Shown piece by piece: positions 41,149 through 51,785 of a stretch of DNA of 64,000 nt; the stretch's first letter is position 1, and each line of letters begins with the position of its first letter. The notes under the pieces were generated by a model that saw only the letters and a list, made by a program, of their open reading frames with translations, had not been told where the DNA came from and ran no database searches. This stretch comes from Heterocephalus glaber (taxonomy: Eukaryota; Chordata; Mammalia; Rodentia; Bathyergidae): NCBI RefSeq assembly GCF_000247695.1, contig NW_004624781.1, positions 6,386,424-6,450,423 on the forward strand, in the 5' to 3' direction. The position numbers were made by a program, and so were the translations under genes.

Positions 41149-43065
41149 AATCCTGTGTTTGCAGAGCCTCAGCTTGAGTCCTGCTAGGGCTGAGGGGAGT
41201 CCCTGGCTTCGGGGACTCTGGTGGCTCCTGCCTCAGTGCCTCCACCCAGCAAGCCTCAGGGGACAGGGCCTGCATGGTGTGGGGTCTGCAGGCGAAGATC
41301 AGGCGGGGAGCTGCCAGTGGAGGATGGGATGCTGTGCCTCCTGTGAGGTGGGGGCTCTGTCCCAGGAGGAGGAAACAGGACTGAGGTCCGTCAGTCCATG
41401 GCTCCTGGTAGAGCCAAGGGCTTCCCGGCCTGGCCCAGGGCGCTTCGGGCTGAAGTTTGGGGATGCTGGGAGGAGACCCTACCTTCCTTTTGTCCTGTCC
41501 CTTCCCTGTTTACAGCCAGTGCCCTCAGGGCACACCCGGCCCCCTGTCACTGTGCGTGACCATAGTGCCTTTGCTTCTGCTGCATCTCCGATTGTCCCTT
41601 CCTCACCTGGAGCAGGTCAGTCCAGGGTGGGTCGGGTTTGGCCATCAGGAGGCTCCTGTGGGGCCAGAGGGAGCCAGAGATGGGGGCCTGTGCACCTCAC
41701 CTCTGCCCTCCCTGGGCCCCATACTCTTCCGTCTTCACCCTTCCAGGACTGGGGTGGTCCTGTCGCCCCAGCAGCTCAGACCCCTCGGGAGCCTCTGCCA
41801 GCATCCCCAGCAGTGAGCTCTGCCCCCGGGAATGCTTTTTCGTGGAATCTCGGCCATCTCTGGATGTCTCCGTGACTGACCTTGTTCACTGGGTGTGCGT
41901 TAGGCATCAGGGTCCTCAGGCCCTGGGGTCGGGGTGTGTTTCTCTGACTTCCCCGGCAGGGGGAGCCCTGTAGGGAGGGACATCGGGTGGACCTTTGGCA
42001 TTTTGAGTACACCCAGAGGAGGCTGCGGGCTGCTTCCTTGTGGGCAGTGTGGGTCCCTGCCCAGGGTTGTAGTGGAAATGCTTGCTGGTACATCTTGGCA
42101 CTGACCAATCAGAAGGAGTCATTGAGTAACCAAAGCAGAAGTCACAAGGCCGGGCTCCTGTGACAAGTCTTGGCTCTGCCTTCTTCCCGTAGACTGGGCG
42201 GGGTCAGGCATGTGCAGTGTGCTGCTGTGCCGGCCCAGCTGTGAAAGTCACAAGAAGGGCATGGCCCAGGCCATGTGTAGGGGCCAGAGATGACACAGGA
42301 AGCTTCCTCATCGTCCCACAGCTGAGCTAAGCAGAGGGAAAGCCAAGACGGGGGGGCGTGCCTCAGAGGGTGACAGCCAGAGTGGCCTTTCTTCTCTCCT
42401 TCATTTAGCTCACATTGCTGCTGCCCCAGAGTGGCTCCCGGGCTTCTAGCTGATGGGATCTGAGACGGAAGTTCTTTGTTAAGCTTTATGTTGGGGTCCC
42501 GGGGAAGCAGGAGGCACGGGAAAGGAGGGGGACCAGGGAAGGAGGGGGAGCAAGTGCTGAGGTCGCATGGCGGAGCCTCCCCGGGGACGAACTCCAACCT
42601 ACAGGACTGGCTTCAGAGAGATCCTCTGATTCCTGCATCTGGGAGAGAAAGAAGAAGAATCTGTCTCCCCTGGGCTCCCCACTTCCCCTGGGCTGAGTTT
42701 CGGCCCATGGGTGGGACTGAGCAGGTCCTGAGTGCCAGGAGCTGGGGTTCTGTCCCTCGGGAAGTCGGTGCCTTGGCTGAGGCTGGGCAGAGCCACACAG
42801 TGCTGGCCGAGGCTGGAGAGAGGCTGAGGGTCTGATTCCCACCTTCCCCAGGGTGCACTCCTCCTGGGGGTACGACGCTGGCCAGCTGGGGGCCCTTGGC
42901 TTCCCCGGGTGCGGTGTGGCTCACACAGGCTCATTCCCTTCCTGGGGCCCAGGATCAGGGCTCATCCCAGGAACAGAAATCTACAGAATTTCATGTGTGT
43001 GTAGTAGCAACCTCCCAAGGTTGCCAGCAAGAAGCCTGGAGTGTGGACTGAGGCCCATGCTTGTT
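41149..43065. other. GC-rich intronic unique sequence
   Basis: The longest open frame (238 codons, plus strand, 41159-41875) is low in motif content and proline/serine/glycine-rich, overlaps other long frames, and has no initiation or splice context. I see no gene. Confidence 0.45.
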
Positions 43066-43069
43066 CCTT

Positions 43070-43330
43070 TGCCCCTGTACTGGGGATACTGAAGCCAGGG
43101 CCTTTGTGCTGAGGGGCACCTCCAGCTCTTTATTGGAGATAGAGTCTTGCTAAGTTGCTCATGCTGGGCTGAAATTTGGAGTGATCCTCCTGTCTGTCCT
43201 CCTGTCTCAGCCTCCCTAAGTGCCAGGATTGTAGGCTGAGCCACTGTCTGACTGCCCCCCCCTTTCTGGGGATGAACTTTGGGCTTCGAACATGCCAGGC
43301 AAGTACTCAACTGGCAAGCTACACCCTCGC
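43070..43330 (-). repeat. B1-ID dimer followed by an ID-like scrap
   Basis: 43070-43248: ctgtactggggatactgaag, gagatagagtcttgctaagt, cctgtctcagcctccctaag. 43255-43330: ctggggatgaactttgggct, tgccaggcaagtactcaact. Both are strongly diverged. Confidence 0.7.
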
Positions 43331-43829
43331 CTCCCATCTCTTCTTCTAGCATGGAGGCAACTCGCTGCTTGCCTAGGAGGGCAGCTGGGTCCAGACCAGC
43401 CTGTTGGAAGGAGCAGTGGAGCTCGCACCCTGACTGCTCCCTTCCCCTTGTCCTGGGTTCAAATCCATTTCTTCCAGGAACCAATGGTCCTAGAGATGTT
43501 TGGTGCTAGGAGTGATTGAGGAGGCAGGGATAGGGCCAGGTTTGCCTTTCTGATGTGCTCATGAGAAGAGGGTGGGGCACTGTGGCGAGAATCCCTGCCA
43601 CAAGTCCAGCTGGGAGCCTTGGGGGAGGAAGCTCCCTTCCGGGGCCTCAGTTTCTCTTAGAGAAAATCAGATGAGCTTTAGACTCTCCCCGCTTTAAACT
43701 CTTGTCTCTGTGGGGTGCAGCTGGCTCCTCTCTGGAACATTTCCATCACCACAGGATGCCTCTGGTGCTTCTTGTGTAGCTGCATCCCCTTCCTCCCAAC
43801 CTTACCCTTTCCTGGACCCCACACAAGCA
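43331..43829. other. Intronic unique sequence
   Basis: An MIR scrap is likely at 43638-43700 (ggggcctcagtttctcttag). No gene seen. Confidence 0.4.
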
Positions 43830-44714
43830 TGAATCTGTTCTTCATTTCTATAATTTTACCATCTCAAGAATGTTATTTTATATAATGGAATCCCATAGTA
43901 ACCTTTTGCAGTTGGTTAGTTTCTCTTAGTGTAATTTCCTGGAGATTCATTCAGGAGGCTGCATGTCTCCATACTTTGCTCCTTTTCAGTGCTGACTGGA
44001 ATTTTGTGGTGTCGAGGTACCACTAGTTGTTAAACTGTCTGGCCACTGAAGGGCATCTGGGTTGTTTCTGATTTTAATCTCTTACAAACGCAGCTGCTGT
44101 CACGCTCCTCTAGAAGTTTTTATGTGAATCTGTTTTTATGTCTCTTGGACATATGGACAGATGTTCAAGAGTGCAACTGCTGAACCCATGTTTAGTTTTT
44201 GAATAGATTGCTAATGTGTTTTTCAGAGTAGCTGCAGGCGTTTGGTGTTGTTTCTTGTTTTTGTTTTGTTTTTTCTTTCCCTTAGCACTCAAGTTGGGGC
44301 TCCTCTTTCCTTCAATCTCTCTTAATTTAGGCCATTTACATTTAATATAATTCTTTATATTTAGGTCCTAAGCCTTCCATTTTATCTTATTTTTCTTATT
44401 CTTCTTTTCTGTTTTCTTTTTCTTGCCTCTTTGGAGTTAAACAGTTTTTGAATTTCATTTTGTTTTATCTACAGTGCTTTTGAGTATATCTTTGGATAAC
44501 CCATCATTACAGTTTTCTGTTGTCATTTTATCAGTTTGAATGAAGTCTGGTAACCTTTATTCTCTGTATCTATTTAACTTTCCCTGTTTATAATTATCTT
44601 AAATATTTCCCTTAAATGTATTTAATTCAGCTTAATTTCCCTATGTACAAAAATTTTATTTCTATGTGGTTCTATATCATCTACTGTTTTTGGGCTGTTT
44701 GTCAGATAAATTAA

Positions 44715-44812
44715 TTGAATCTCTCTTTTTTTTTTTTTGGTACCGGAGATCGAACTCGGGTCCTTGTGCTTGCGCAGCAGGCGGCGAAACCACTGAGCTA
44801 AATCCCCGGCCC
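44715..44812 (-). repeat. Young ID SINE
   Basis: ggtaccggagatcgaactcg, cttgcgcagcaggcggcgaa, actgagctaaatccccggcc. An 18-bp target duplication beginning GTTTGTCAGATAAATTAA lies at 44697-44714 and 44813-44830. GCGCAAG variant with intact box A and box B. Confidence 0.96.
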
Positions 44813-45242
44813 GTTTGTCAGATAAATTAAATTTTATGTGCTGTGTGCCTGTCCACACAGATTTATGATTGTTGGTTTATGTAGTTGTCTTTTAGATCAG
44901 ATAGAAGTTACAGCAAAAATAGATTATATAGTCTCTTATATTTACCCGTGTAGTTACATTTAGTGACATTCTTTACTTCTTTTTATGGATTCAAGATACT
45001 GCCTAGTGTCCTGTCATTTTGGCTTGGAAAAATTTCCTTAATATTTCTTATAGGGCAGATATGCTAGTGGTGGGTTATCTCAGTTTTTGTTTATCTTGAA
45101 TTTCTTAATTTCTTAATTTTTGAAGGACATTTTTGCAGAGTATAGAATTCCAGTTTGGCATTTTTTTTCCTTTCAGTACTTTGAATATATCACCCCACTC
45201 CCTTCTGGTCTCCACGGTTTCAGATGAGAAAGCAGCTCTTAA

Positions 45243-45488
45243 TCTCAATGAGGTTGCTTTGTATGTTATAAATTCTCTCTCTCAGCGAGGCATCGTGGCC
45301 CATGACTGTACTCAAGAGGCTGAGGCAGGAGGATTGCTGTGAGTTCGAGACCAGCCTGGGCTACATCTCAATGAGGTTGCTTTGTATGTTATAAATTCTC
45401 TCTCTCAGCCAGGCATGGTGGCTCATGACTGTACTTAGGAGGCTGAGGCAGGAGGATTGCTGTGAGTTCAAGGCCAGCCTGGGCTACA
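45243..45488 (+). repeat. Tandem duplication, 123-bp period
   Basis: Unit 1 is 45243-45365 and unit 2 is 45366-45488. Both begin tctcaatgaggttgctttgt and run into the left part of the same B1 element up to cagcctgggctaca. The units differ at a handful of positions (for example gcgaggcatcgtgg versus gccaggcatggtgg). A non-SINE flank is duplicated together with SINE sequence, so this is a segmental duplication, not two independent insertions. Confidence 0.92.
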
Positions 45489-45540
45489 TAGTGAGTTCAA
45501 GGCCAGCATCAACTACATAACAAGACTTTGGCTTAAAAAA
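45285..45540 (+). repeat. B1 SINE, 5' part present twice
   Basis: The second, complete copy (about 45408-45540) has both internal repeats and an A-tail. The first copy (45285-45365) stops at the duplication breakpoint without a tail. Confidence 0.9.
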
Positions 45541-45639
45541 AATTGTCTTCTTCCCTCTTCTTCTGCCCCTCTCTCACTGCCCTCCCCTACCTCCTACCCA
45601 TTCTTTTCCTCTCCCCCCCCCACTCCCCTCCCTCTTTTT

Positions 45640-45945
45640 CACTCAGTACTAGGGATTGAACCCAAGACCTTTGCACGAACTACATCCCTAACCCTTTTTA
45701 TTTTTTGAGGCAGAGTTTTGCTAAGTCACTAAGTTGCTCAGGCTAGGCTTGGACTTTCGATCCTCCTGCTTCAGCCTCCCAGAGTGTTGATATAACAGGT
45801 ATGCACCAGTTTCTTTTCTGGCTCCTTTCAAGCCTCTCTTGATCTTTGTCATTCAATGGTTAGATCATGAGGTGGTTTCATTTTGTTTTTCCTGTTACCA
45901 GGAATCAAACTCAGGAACTTTTGCTTGCCAGGCAGGTACAGCAAT
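45640..45945 (-). repeat. B1-ID dimer and separate ID fragment
   Basis: 45640-45810: cagtactagggattgaaccc, actacatccctaaccc, ttttgaggcagagttttgct, cctgcttcagcctcccagag. 45880-45945: ctgttaccaggaatcaaact, cttgccaggcaggtacag, lacking box A. Confidence 0.8.
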
Positions 45946-46261
45946 CATGTGTCTAGGTGTAGCCTTGTTTGAGGTTCTCATACTTTGAGTCTGTTGGATG
46001 TGTAGATTAAAATTTTTCATTAAATTTGGGAAGTTTTCAGCGATTGTTTCTCTCTATATTCTCTCTACTTTTTCTATTTCCTGTGTCTCCTACTGTGCAC
46101 ATATTGGCAAACTTCATGGTGTGTATTACTGGGTTTGTCATTCTTCATTCTTTTTGTTGCTGTTCTATTCAGAGTAGAGAATCTCAAGTGAATCATCTTC
46201 AGGTCCACTTATCCTTTTTCTGGCTGCTCAGCTGCTCTAGTGAATTTTTTACTCTCTTTGT

Positions 46262-46348
46262 TGTATTTTTTGTATGTGCCAAGGATCAAACCCAGGGCCT
46301 CCTGCGTGTTAAGCACACTGTCTACCACTGAGCTATACCCGTCCCCAC
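46262..46348 (-). repeat. Diverged ID-like SINE
   Basis: gtatgtgccaaggatcaaac, ccagggcctcctgcgtgtta, agcacactgtctaccactga, gctatacccgtcccc. Confidence 0.75.
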
Positions 46349-46722
46349 TCCTTAGTTATTATCCTTTTCAACTCCACAATTTCTACATAATTCTTTTTTA
46401 AAAAATGATTTCTGTCTACTTTCAAGATTTTTTCTTTGTCTTTAGTTTTTAGAAGTTTCCTTATTTATGTCTTAGGGTGGATTTCTTTGCATTTATCTTG
46501 TTAAGAGTTTGCTCTTGGATCTGTAGATGTATCTTTCTTTCCAAATTGGCAGTTTTCATGTATTATTTCTTTGAGTTCTTTTTCAGCTCTGCTTTCTTTC
46601 TCCTCCTGTCTTTCAGCTTTCTCCTTCCTTTCTGATGACACAGCGTTAAGTCTTTTGCTATAGTCCTAGGCCCTTGAGACTCCGTTTGCTGTTCTGTCTG
46701 TTGTTCACATTGGGTAATTTTT

Positions 46723-46808
46723 TTTTTTCTGGTACTGGGGATTGAACTCAGGACTTGGAGCTTGTGAGGCAGGTGTGGTGCCACTGAACTAAATCCCCAA
46801 CCCCGCAG
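46723..46808 (-). repeat. ID SINE
   Basis: ctggtactggggattgaact, cttgtgaggcaggtgtggtg, actgaactaaatccccaacc. Target duplication ATTGGGTAATTTTT at 46709-46722 and 46809-46822. Confidence 0.95.
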
Positions 46809-46884
46809 ATTGGGTAATTTTTATTGTTCCATCTTCCAGTCCTCTGCCTCCTCTTTTCTGTCATTAAATTTACCCACTGAGCTT

Positions 46885-46968
46885 TTTTGTTTTTTTGGTA
46901 CTGGGGATTGAACTCAGGTCCTTTTGCTTGCAATGCAGGAGCAGTGCCACTGAGTTAAATCTCTGGCC
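46885..46968 (-). repeat. ID SINE
   Basis: ttggtactggggattgaact, cttgcaatgcaggagcagtg, actgagttaaatctctggcc. Confidence 0.88.
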
Positions 46969-46999
46969 TTTTAAAAAAAATTGTGTTTCTCAATTGCAT

Positions 47000-47125
47000 T
47001 TTTTTTTTTTTGAAACAGGGTCTCATTATGTAGTTTAGGTTGGCCTTGAACTCATGGCTATCCTCCTGCCTCAGCCTCCTAAGTGCTGGGATTACAGGCA
47101 TGTACCACCATATCCGGTCTGTTTT
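47000..47125 (-). repeat. B1 SINE (short)
   Basis: ttttgaaacagggtctcatt, taggttggccttgaactcat, cctcctgcctcagcctccta, gtaccaccatatccgg. Confidence 0.85.
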
Positions 47126-47420
47126 TTAATTCTAAAATTTACATTTTGTTCTCTATGTCTTCTGTTTCTCTGCTGAGACTACTTCTTCATTTGTTTTAAG
47201 CATGTTTATAATTGCTTAAATACATTTTTATAACGTTTGCTTTGGCGTTCTTGTTAGATCATTCTAACATCTCTGCCATTTTGGAGTCAGCATCCATTAA
47301 TTGTCCTTTCTCATACACTTTGAGATCTTCCTAGCTCTTAGCTTGAGGAGTGCTTTTCATTTGCCACCTGGACGTTTTCACTTATGTTATGAGACTCTAT
47401 TTCTTAATTCCATGTCTGTT

Positions 47421-49107
47421 AATTGGCTTTCTCTAAAACTGTCTGGCTGGAGAGGGGAGACTGCCCTTGTTCCTGCCAGGAGAGGTAGGATCAAGATTCC
47501 CCTCTTGGCCTCTGTTGTCACCCAGGAACGAGGGCGGCTGCTTGTCCCTGCCTCTCCACGTGGTCCCTACCAGCACCGGAGGGGCCATTTGTCACCAAGA
47601 AGAAGGAATGACTGTCCTAGCTCTCTTCTTGGCCGGCTCGGATACTACCCCGCCGAGGTGGGACCACTGAGGTGCTGGTGGGTGTTGTGAGGACAGAAGT
47701 CTGGGCTTCCTGGTGCCCTTTGCTAGGAGTGGGGCACAGTTGGTGTTCAGCTGCTTCATTTCTGATCCTTTTGAGACAGATGAGAAGCCCCTGACTCTCA
47801 TTTTTCCCCTGCCAGCTGGAGGTGTGGTGTGGCTTGGCCAGCAGCTGTCTGCTCCTCCCCCTTCCTTCCCTTGCCCCCTGCACCCCAAAGGACTGGAACA
47901 GTTGCCTTCAGTGACCTCCCTGTCCATCTAGTGGTGTCCTCCCTGGCTATCAAAGCGCCATTCTCCACTCCAACATAAGTGCAACCAGACAGGCAGTATG
48001 GCACCCTCCCTCCCTCCCACCACTTCAGCCAATACTGTTGCCTTTTGGAAGAAGGGAGATGGCACCCTGGAGCGGCTAAGACCAGGAAGGGAGGGATCTG
48101 GGCCTCTTATTTGCATACTCAACATTCATAGCAAGCTTTCGCCCCTGCCCCTCCTGAAACAGGCCTGCAGCCACTATCTAAGCAGCGCTCTCTAGCCACT
48201 TCTCAGGTTTTAGTCCAGGAGGGCTCCATCCTGTGTACTGATCCCTGTGTGCTAAAGCACAGGCCCTGTTAAAATAAAGGCTTGAAGTAATGTTCCTGTA
48301 AACCTTGTGGTTTACTTCTTGAGGAGTGTGGGCATTGAAAGTCCTATAGATCTGCTTGGAATTTTCTATCCTGAGTAGTGTGGACAGAGCGGTCAGTTTC
48401 CACAGAAAGAGCAATAAACACTCAGGGCTGTTAACACCAAGGAGCTCCAGAGACCAGCAGCCAATAAAGAGCAGTGGCAGAGACCAGGACCTGGTAGAAT
48501 CAACCTACAGTGTCTGGCACAAGCTGGCATTGGATGGTGATGACCGGCAGTGGCAGTGACCAGCAGCTGACTGTGTTAGCTATTGGCATCCAGCATTGCC
48601 TGGTGTCATCTGGGGACATCAGGACTGCTAGTAGAGCTACACTTTGCTGATTCACAATTTCCACCTAAATTGGGCAAAAGACCCCTCAGCCTTGAGAGAA
48701 CAAGCTTTTGTGGGTGCTTTTTGTTGTCAGCTCCTGGCATTCCTGGTGCTTTAGCTGCAAGCCTGGGGCATAGGAAAACCCCAGGAACTCACCGGCATTG
48801 CTCCCTGGGGCTCAGAGTCCCTAGAGGTCTGTGGATGCAGCTACAGAGTTTCCTTTCCTCATTCATGTAGTCTCCCATGTCCACTTCACAGATCACATGT
48901 GGGGTTTTTGGTTGTCCTTAGCAGGAGGAATAGCTTCCTGGAAGATTCCTTAACTATTGAAGCTCATTGTTCCAGGGTAGACCAGCTGTTTCCCCAAGTA
49001 GGACCATTGTGAAGACAGGACAGGAGCGAATGTTCATGGCTGGTCTGCTGGGGCCATGGGCTTCTGTCTGTGCATGACCACAGAGCCTTCACAACTTGAT
49101 GAGGATG
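47421..49107. other. Mostly unique sequence between L1 blocks
   Basis: No protein-coding signal. 47440-47700 may still be decayed L1. An LTR-like segment is proposed separately at 48085-48330. Confidence 0.4.
48085..48330 (+). mobile_element. Possible solo LTR
   Basis: The segment has LTR-like composition: cttatttgcatactcaacat, gcccctgcccctcctgaaac, gctctctagccacttctcag, and an AATAAA signal at about 48274 in gttaaaataaaggcttgaag. No primer-binding site, paired LTR or retroviral coding remnant was found, and the termini are unclear. Confidence 0.25.
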
Positions 49108-49882
49108 GTTTGTATTTATTTATTTACTTAAAAATTTTTTATTGCACTTGTACACAGTACATCTTGCCCCTTTTCCCCCATTTCCCCCTTCCCTCAAGCC
49201 GCTCCCCTCCCTATGTACAAAACCTTTGTTTCTATTTTTTCCTTCTATTTTCACTTTTTTTTTGCCTCTTCCTTCCTTCCCCATATCCCCCCTCCCTTGT
49301 TATCCTTCCATTTGAACATTTTCTTCCCATTTCCCAATATCTCTTATACATTTAGTCCTTATTTCCACTTTCAGTTTCTCACACCAGAGAAACAATGCAG
49401 TATTTAAGCACGTGTCCAATTTATTTCACTTAAGAGTATGGTGGTATCAAGGTCCATCCATTTAGCTATAAATGTCTGAAGCTCATCCTTCTTTATGGCA
49501 GAGTAGTACTCTATTGTATAAAAAACCCACATCTTCTTTATCCATTCATTGGTTGATGGGCATTTGAGCTGTTTTCAAGATTTAGCTATTACAAACTGTA
49601 CTGCTATAAACATGGGTGTGCATATATTGTTGGGTTATGATGCTTTTAATACTTTCAGGAAGATACCAAGAAGAGGAAAAGCTGGGTCAAATGGAACCCC
49701 TAGTTTTAGTTTTTTGAGAAATCTCCACACTGATTTCCAGAGTGGTTGTACCAGTCTACACTTCCACCAAGAGTGCAGAAGGGTTCCTTTTTCGCCACAG
49801 CGCCTCCTGCATTTGTTATTGGTTAATTTCTTGATAACAGCCATTCTTTCTAGAGTGAGATGGACTCTCAGCAATTTTGTGT

Positions 49883-49962
49883 TTCTTTTGGTACTGGGAA
49901 TTGAACTCAGGACCTTGAGCTTGCCAGGCAGGTAGGGCACCACTGAGCTACATCCCCAGCCC
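49883..49962 (-). repeat. ID SINE inside L1 ORF2
   Basis: cttttggtactgggaattga, cttgccaggcaggtagggc, actgagctacatccccagc. The flanking L1 text resumes at ctcagtgttgttttaatttg. Confidence 0.93.
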
Positions 49963-50153
49963 CTCAGTGTTGTTTTAATTTGCATTTCACAAATGACCTG
50001 TGATGTTGAACATTTTTTCACATATTTATTTGCCATTTCTACTTCTTCTGAGAAGTGTCTTCTCATTTCAGATCCCTATTTTTGGATTGAGTCTTTAAAT
50101 TTGGTGGGGGGGTCTGATTTTTTTGAGTTCTTTATATATTCTAGTTAATAGTC

Positions 50154-50308
50154 TCCTTCCTTCCTTCCTTCCTTCCTTCCTTCCTTCCTTCCTTCCTTCC
50201 TTCTTTCTTTCTTTTTCTTTTCTTTTCTTTTTTTGGTCCCGGGGATCAAACTCGGGATCTTGTGCTTGGAAAGCAGGTGACAGAACCACTGAGCTAAATC
50301 CCCGGCCC
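50154..50308 (-). repeat. ID SINE whose tail became a (TTCC)n microsatellite
   Basis: The ID body (ttggtcccggggatcaaact, ggaaagcaggtgacagaacc, actgagctaaatccccggcc) is continuous on its 3' side with 50155-50215, about 14 TTCC units. Target duplication AATAGTC lies at 50147-50153 and 50309-50315 outside the microsatellite, so the repeat grew within the inserted A-tail. Confidence 0.93.
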
Positions 50309-50786
50309 AATAGTCCTTTTCCTGATGAATAGCTGGTAAAATTTTTTTTCCACATTGTGGGTTGTCTCTTCACTCCGTTGGTGGTTTCTCCTGCTGTGCA
50401 AAAGCTTTTTAATAAGATGAGGTTCCAGTTGTTGATTCTTTGTAGTATTTCCCAGGTGGCCTGGGTTTTGTTCATGAAGTCTTTGCCTATTTCTATGTCC
50501 TCAAACGTTCTACCTACTCTCTCTTCCAGCAGATTTAGTGTTTCCATTTTAGTATTTAGATCTTTGATCCATTTTGATTTTAGATTAGTGCTTGGTGAAA
50601 GGTATGGGTCTAGTTTCAATCTTTGGCATATTGAAAGCCAGTTTTCCGAGCACTTTTTATTAAAGAGGCTATCTTTCTTTCGGTGAAGTTGTTTGGCTCC
50701 TTTGTCAAAGATTAGATGGCTGAGTATGTTTGCCATTATTTCTGCATCTTCTAGTCTGTTCCATTGATCCTCAGATTTGCTTATTT

Positions 50787-51036
50787 GTTATTTATTTATT
50801 TATTTTTTGTGGTGCCAGGGATTGAACTCAGGACCTTGTGCTTATGAGGCAGAGAGTGACACCACTGAGCTAAATCCCCAGCCCTACTTATTTATTTTTG
50901 AGACAGGGTGTCACTGTGTGGTTCAGGCAGGCCTTGAACTCACTCGGTAGCCCAGGATGGGCCTCAAACTTGCAGCAATCCTCCTGCCTCAGCCTCCTAG
51001 AGTGCTGGGATTACAGGCATGCTCCCCCATGCCTGG
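50787..51036 (-). repeat. ID SINE followed by B1 SINE
   Basis: 50787-50884: ttttttgtggtgccagggat, cttatgaggcagagagtgac, ctgagctaaatccccagcc. 50893-51036: tttgagacagggtgtcactg, two internal repeats, cctcctgcctcagcctccta, cccccatgcctgg. They adjoin at the truncated end of the L1. Confidence 0.9.
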
Positions 51037-51039
51037 GGA

Positions 51040-51170
51040 AGATGGTTTTATTATCCCCACTTTACAGATAACAAGCACTGGAAACTCTGAGAAAGTAAGC
51101 AGGTTGGCAGGGCTGGACTGGCCTTGAACCTGGGCTTTCTGGCTTCAGTACACAGCCTTCTGTGCCTAGA
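51040..51170 (-). repeat. MIR SINE fossil
   Basis: ttttattatccccactttac, agataacaagcactggaaac, ctggccttgaacctgggctt. Confidence 0.75.
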
Positions 51171-51244
51171 AATGACTCTAGGCAGCTGGTGTCTGGGCTC
51201 CCTCCTGACACCCTGAGGCCTGGAAGCATGCTTTGTAACTTCCT

Positions 51245-51785
51245 CCTATTACAAATGTTGGTTTTAGTTTAAGTTTTTTGTTATGGAATCTTCAAAGAAA
51301 TACCAAGGTGGAAAGAATAGTAGGCTAAGCATCTGTATGGCCCTCCCTACACTCAGTATTCTCTAACATTGTCCATTTTACTTCATCTATTATCTTTTTT
51401 TTGGGTGGGGGTACTGGGGATCGAACTCGGGTCCTTGCACTTGTGTAGCAGGCGGCGAAACATCTATTATCTTTTTTACAGAACCATTTTAAAGTGAATT
51501 GTGTTAGCATATATCCAAAAAATAAACACATTTTCCTATATAATCACCAGAATCTTATCACAACTAACAAAATTAATAATTTCTTAATGTCGCCTAATAC
51601 TTAGTCTATATTAAAATTTTCTATATTGTCCCCAAATGTCTCTTTAGTTGTTTTTTTCTCCCGAAACCAAGCTTCAATTAAGACTATGCATTGTTGCATT
51701 GGTTGTTTGGTTTCTTTGTATTATTTAATCCAGCCCGATTGTTTCAGACCTTTGAAGAATCTCATTTTGGTTAATTTGTGCAGGG
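51245..51785 (-). mobile_element. Old LINE-1 (L1M-type) fragment
   Basis: ttctctaacattgtccattt, gtgttagcatatatccaaaa, cttagtctatattaaaattt, cccaaatgtctctttagttg, ttgcattggttgtttggttt are inverted L1M 3' sequences. Split by a short ID at 51401-51460. Confidence 0.65.
51401..51460 (-). repeat. 5'-truncated ID SINE
   Basis: gggtactggggatcgaactc, gggtccttgcacttgtgtag, caggcggcgaaa, then the element stops before box A. A perfect 17-bp target duplication CATCTATTATCTTTTTT lies at 51384-51400 and 51461-51477, so the truncation happened during insertion. Confidence 0.95.

Larger units (their letters stand above)
43830..47420 (-). mobile_element. Large old LINE-1 (L1M-type) remnant, multiply interrupted
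   Basis: Inverted L1 3' sequence is recognisable in pieces: aagaatgttattttatataa, ctggagattcattcaggagg, gggcatctgggttgtttctg, catttacatttaatataat, tttgggaagttttcagcga, tttctttgagttctttttca. SINE insertions at 44715, 45285, 45640, 45880, 46262, 46723, 46885 and 47000 break it. No coding frame survives. Boundaries are approximate. Confidence 0.7.
49108..50786 (-). mobile_element. Younger LINE-1, 5'-truncated, with ORF2 C-terminal remnant
   Basis: On the minus strand, translated pieces match the last third of L1 ORF2. 50736 downward reads into IMANILSHLIFDKGAK-like, SKWIKDLN, LLEERVGRTFEDI, LKSFCTAGETTNGVKRQP. 50066-49635 gives MAVIKKLTNNKCRRRCGEKG, LLHSWWKCRLVQPLWKSVWR and PFDPAFPLLGIF. A 3' untranslated region rich in G/A on the minus strand and a T/A-rich tail follow at 49108-49420. 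The reverse-transcriptase catalytic region is absent because of truncation near 50786. Two ID elements interrupt the frame, so the copy is dead. Confidence 0.92.

Noticed and set aside
41159..41875. 238-codon plus-strand frame
   Set aside because: Same reasons: proline/serine/glycine-rich, no motif, no exon borders.
45243..45488. Two independent B1 insertions at the same site
   Set aside because: The non-SINE left flank of more than 40 bases is duplicated too, and the first unit lacks a tail. Tandem duplication explains it better.
49635..50736. Possible cellular gene with reverse-transcriptase-related protein
   Set aside because: The protein fragments are the C-terminal third of LINE-1 ORF2, broken by two SINEs and truncated. 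It is a dead transposon copy.
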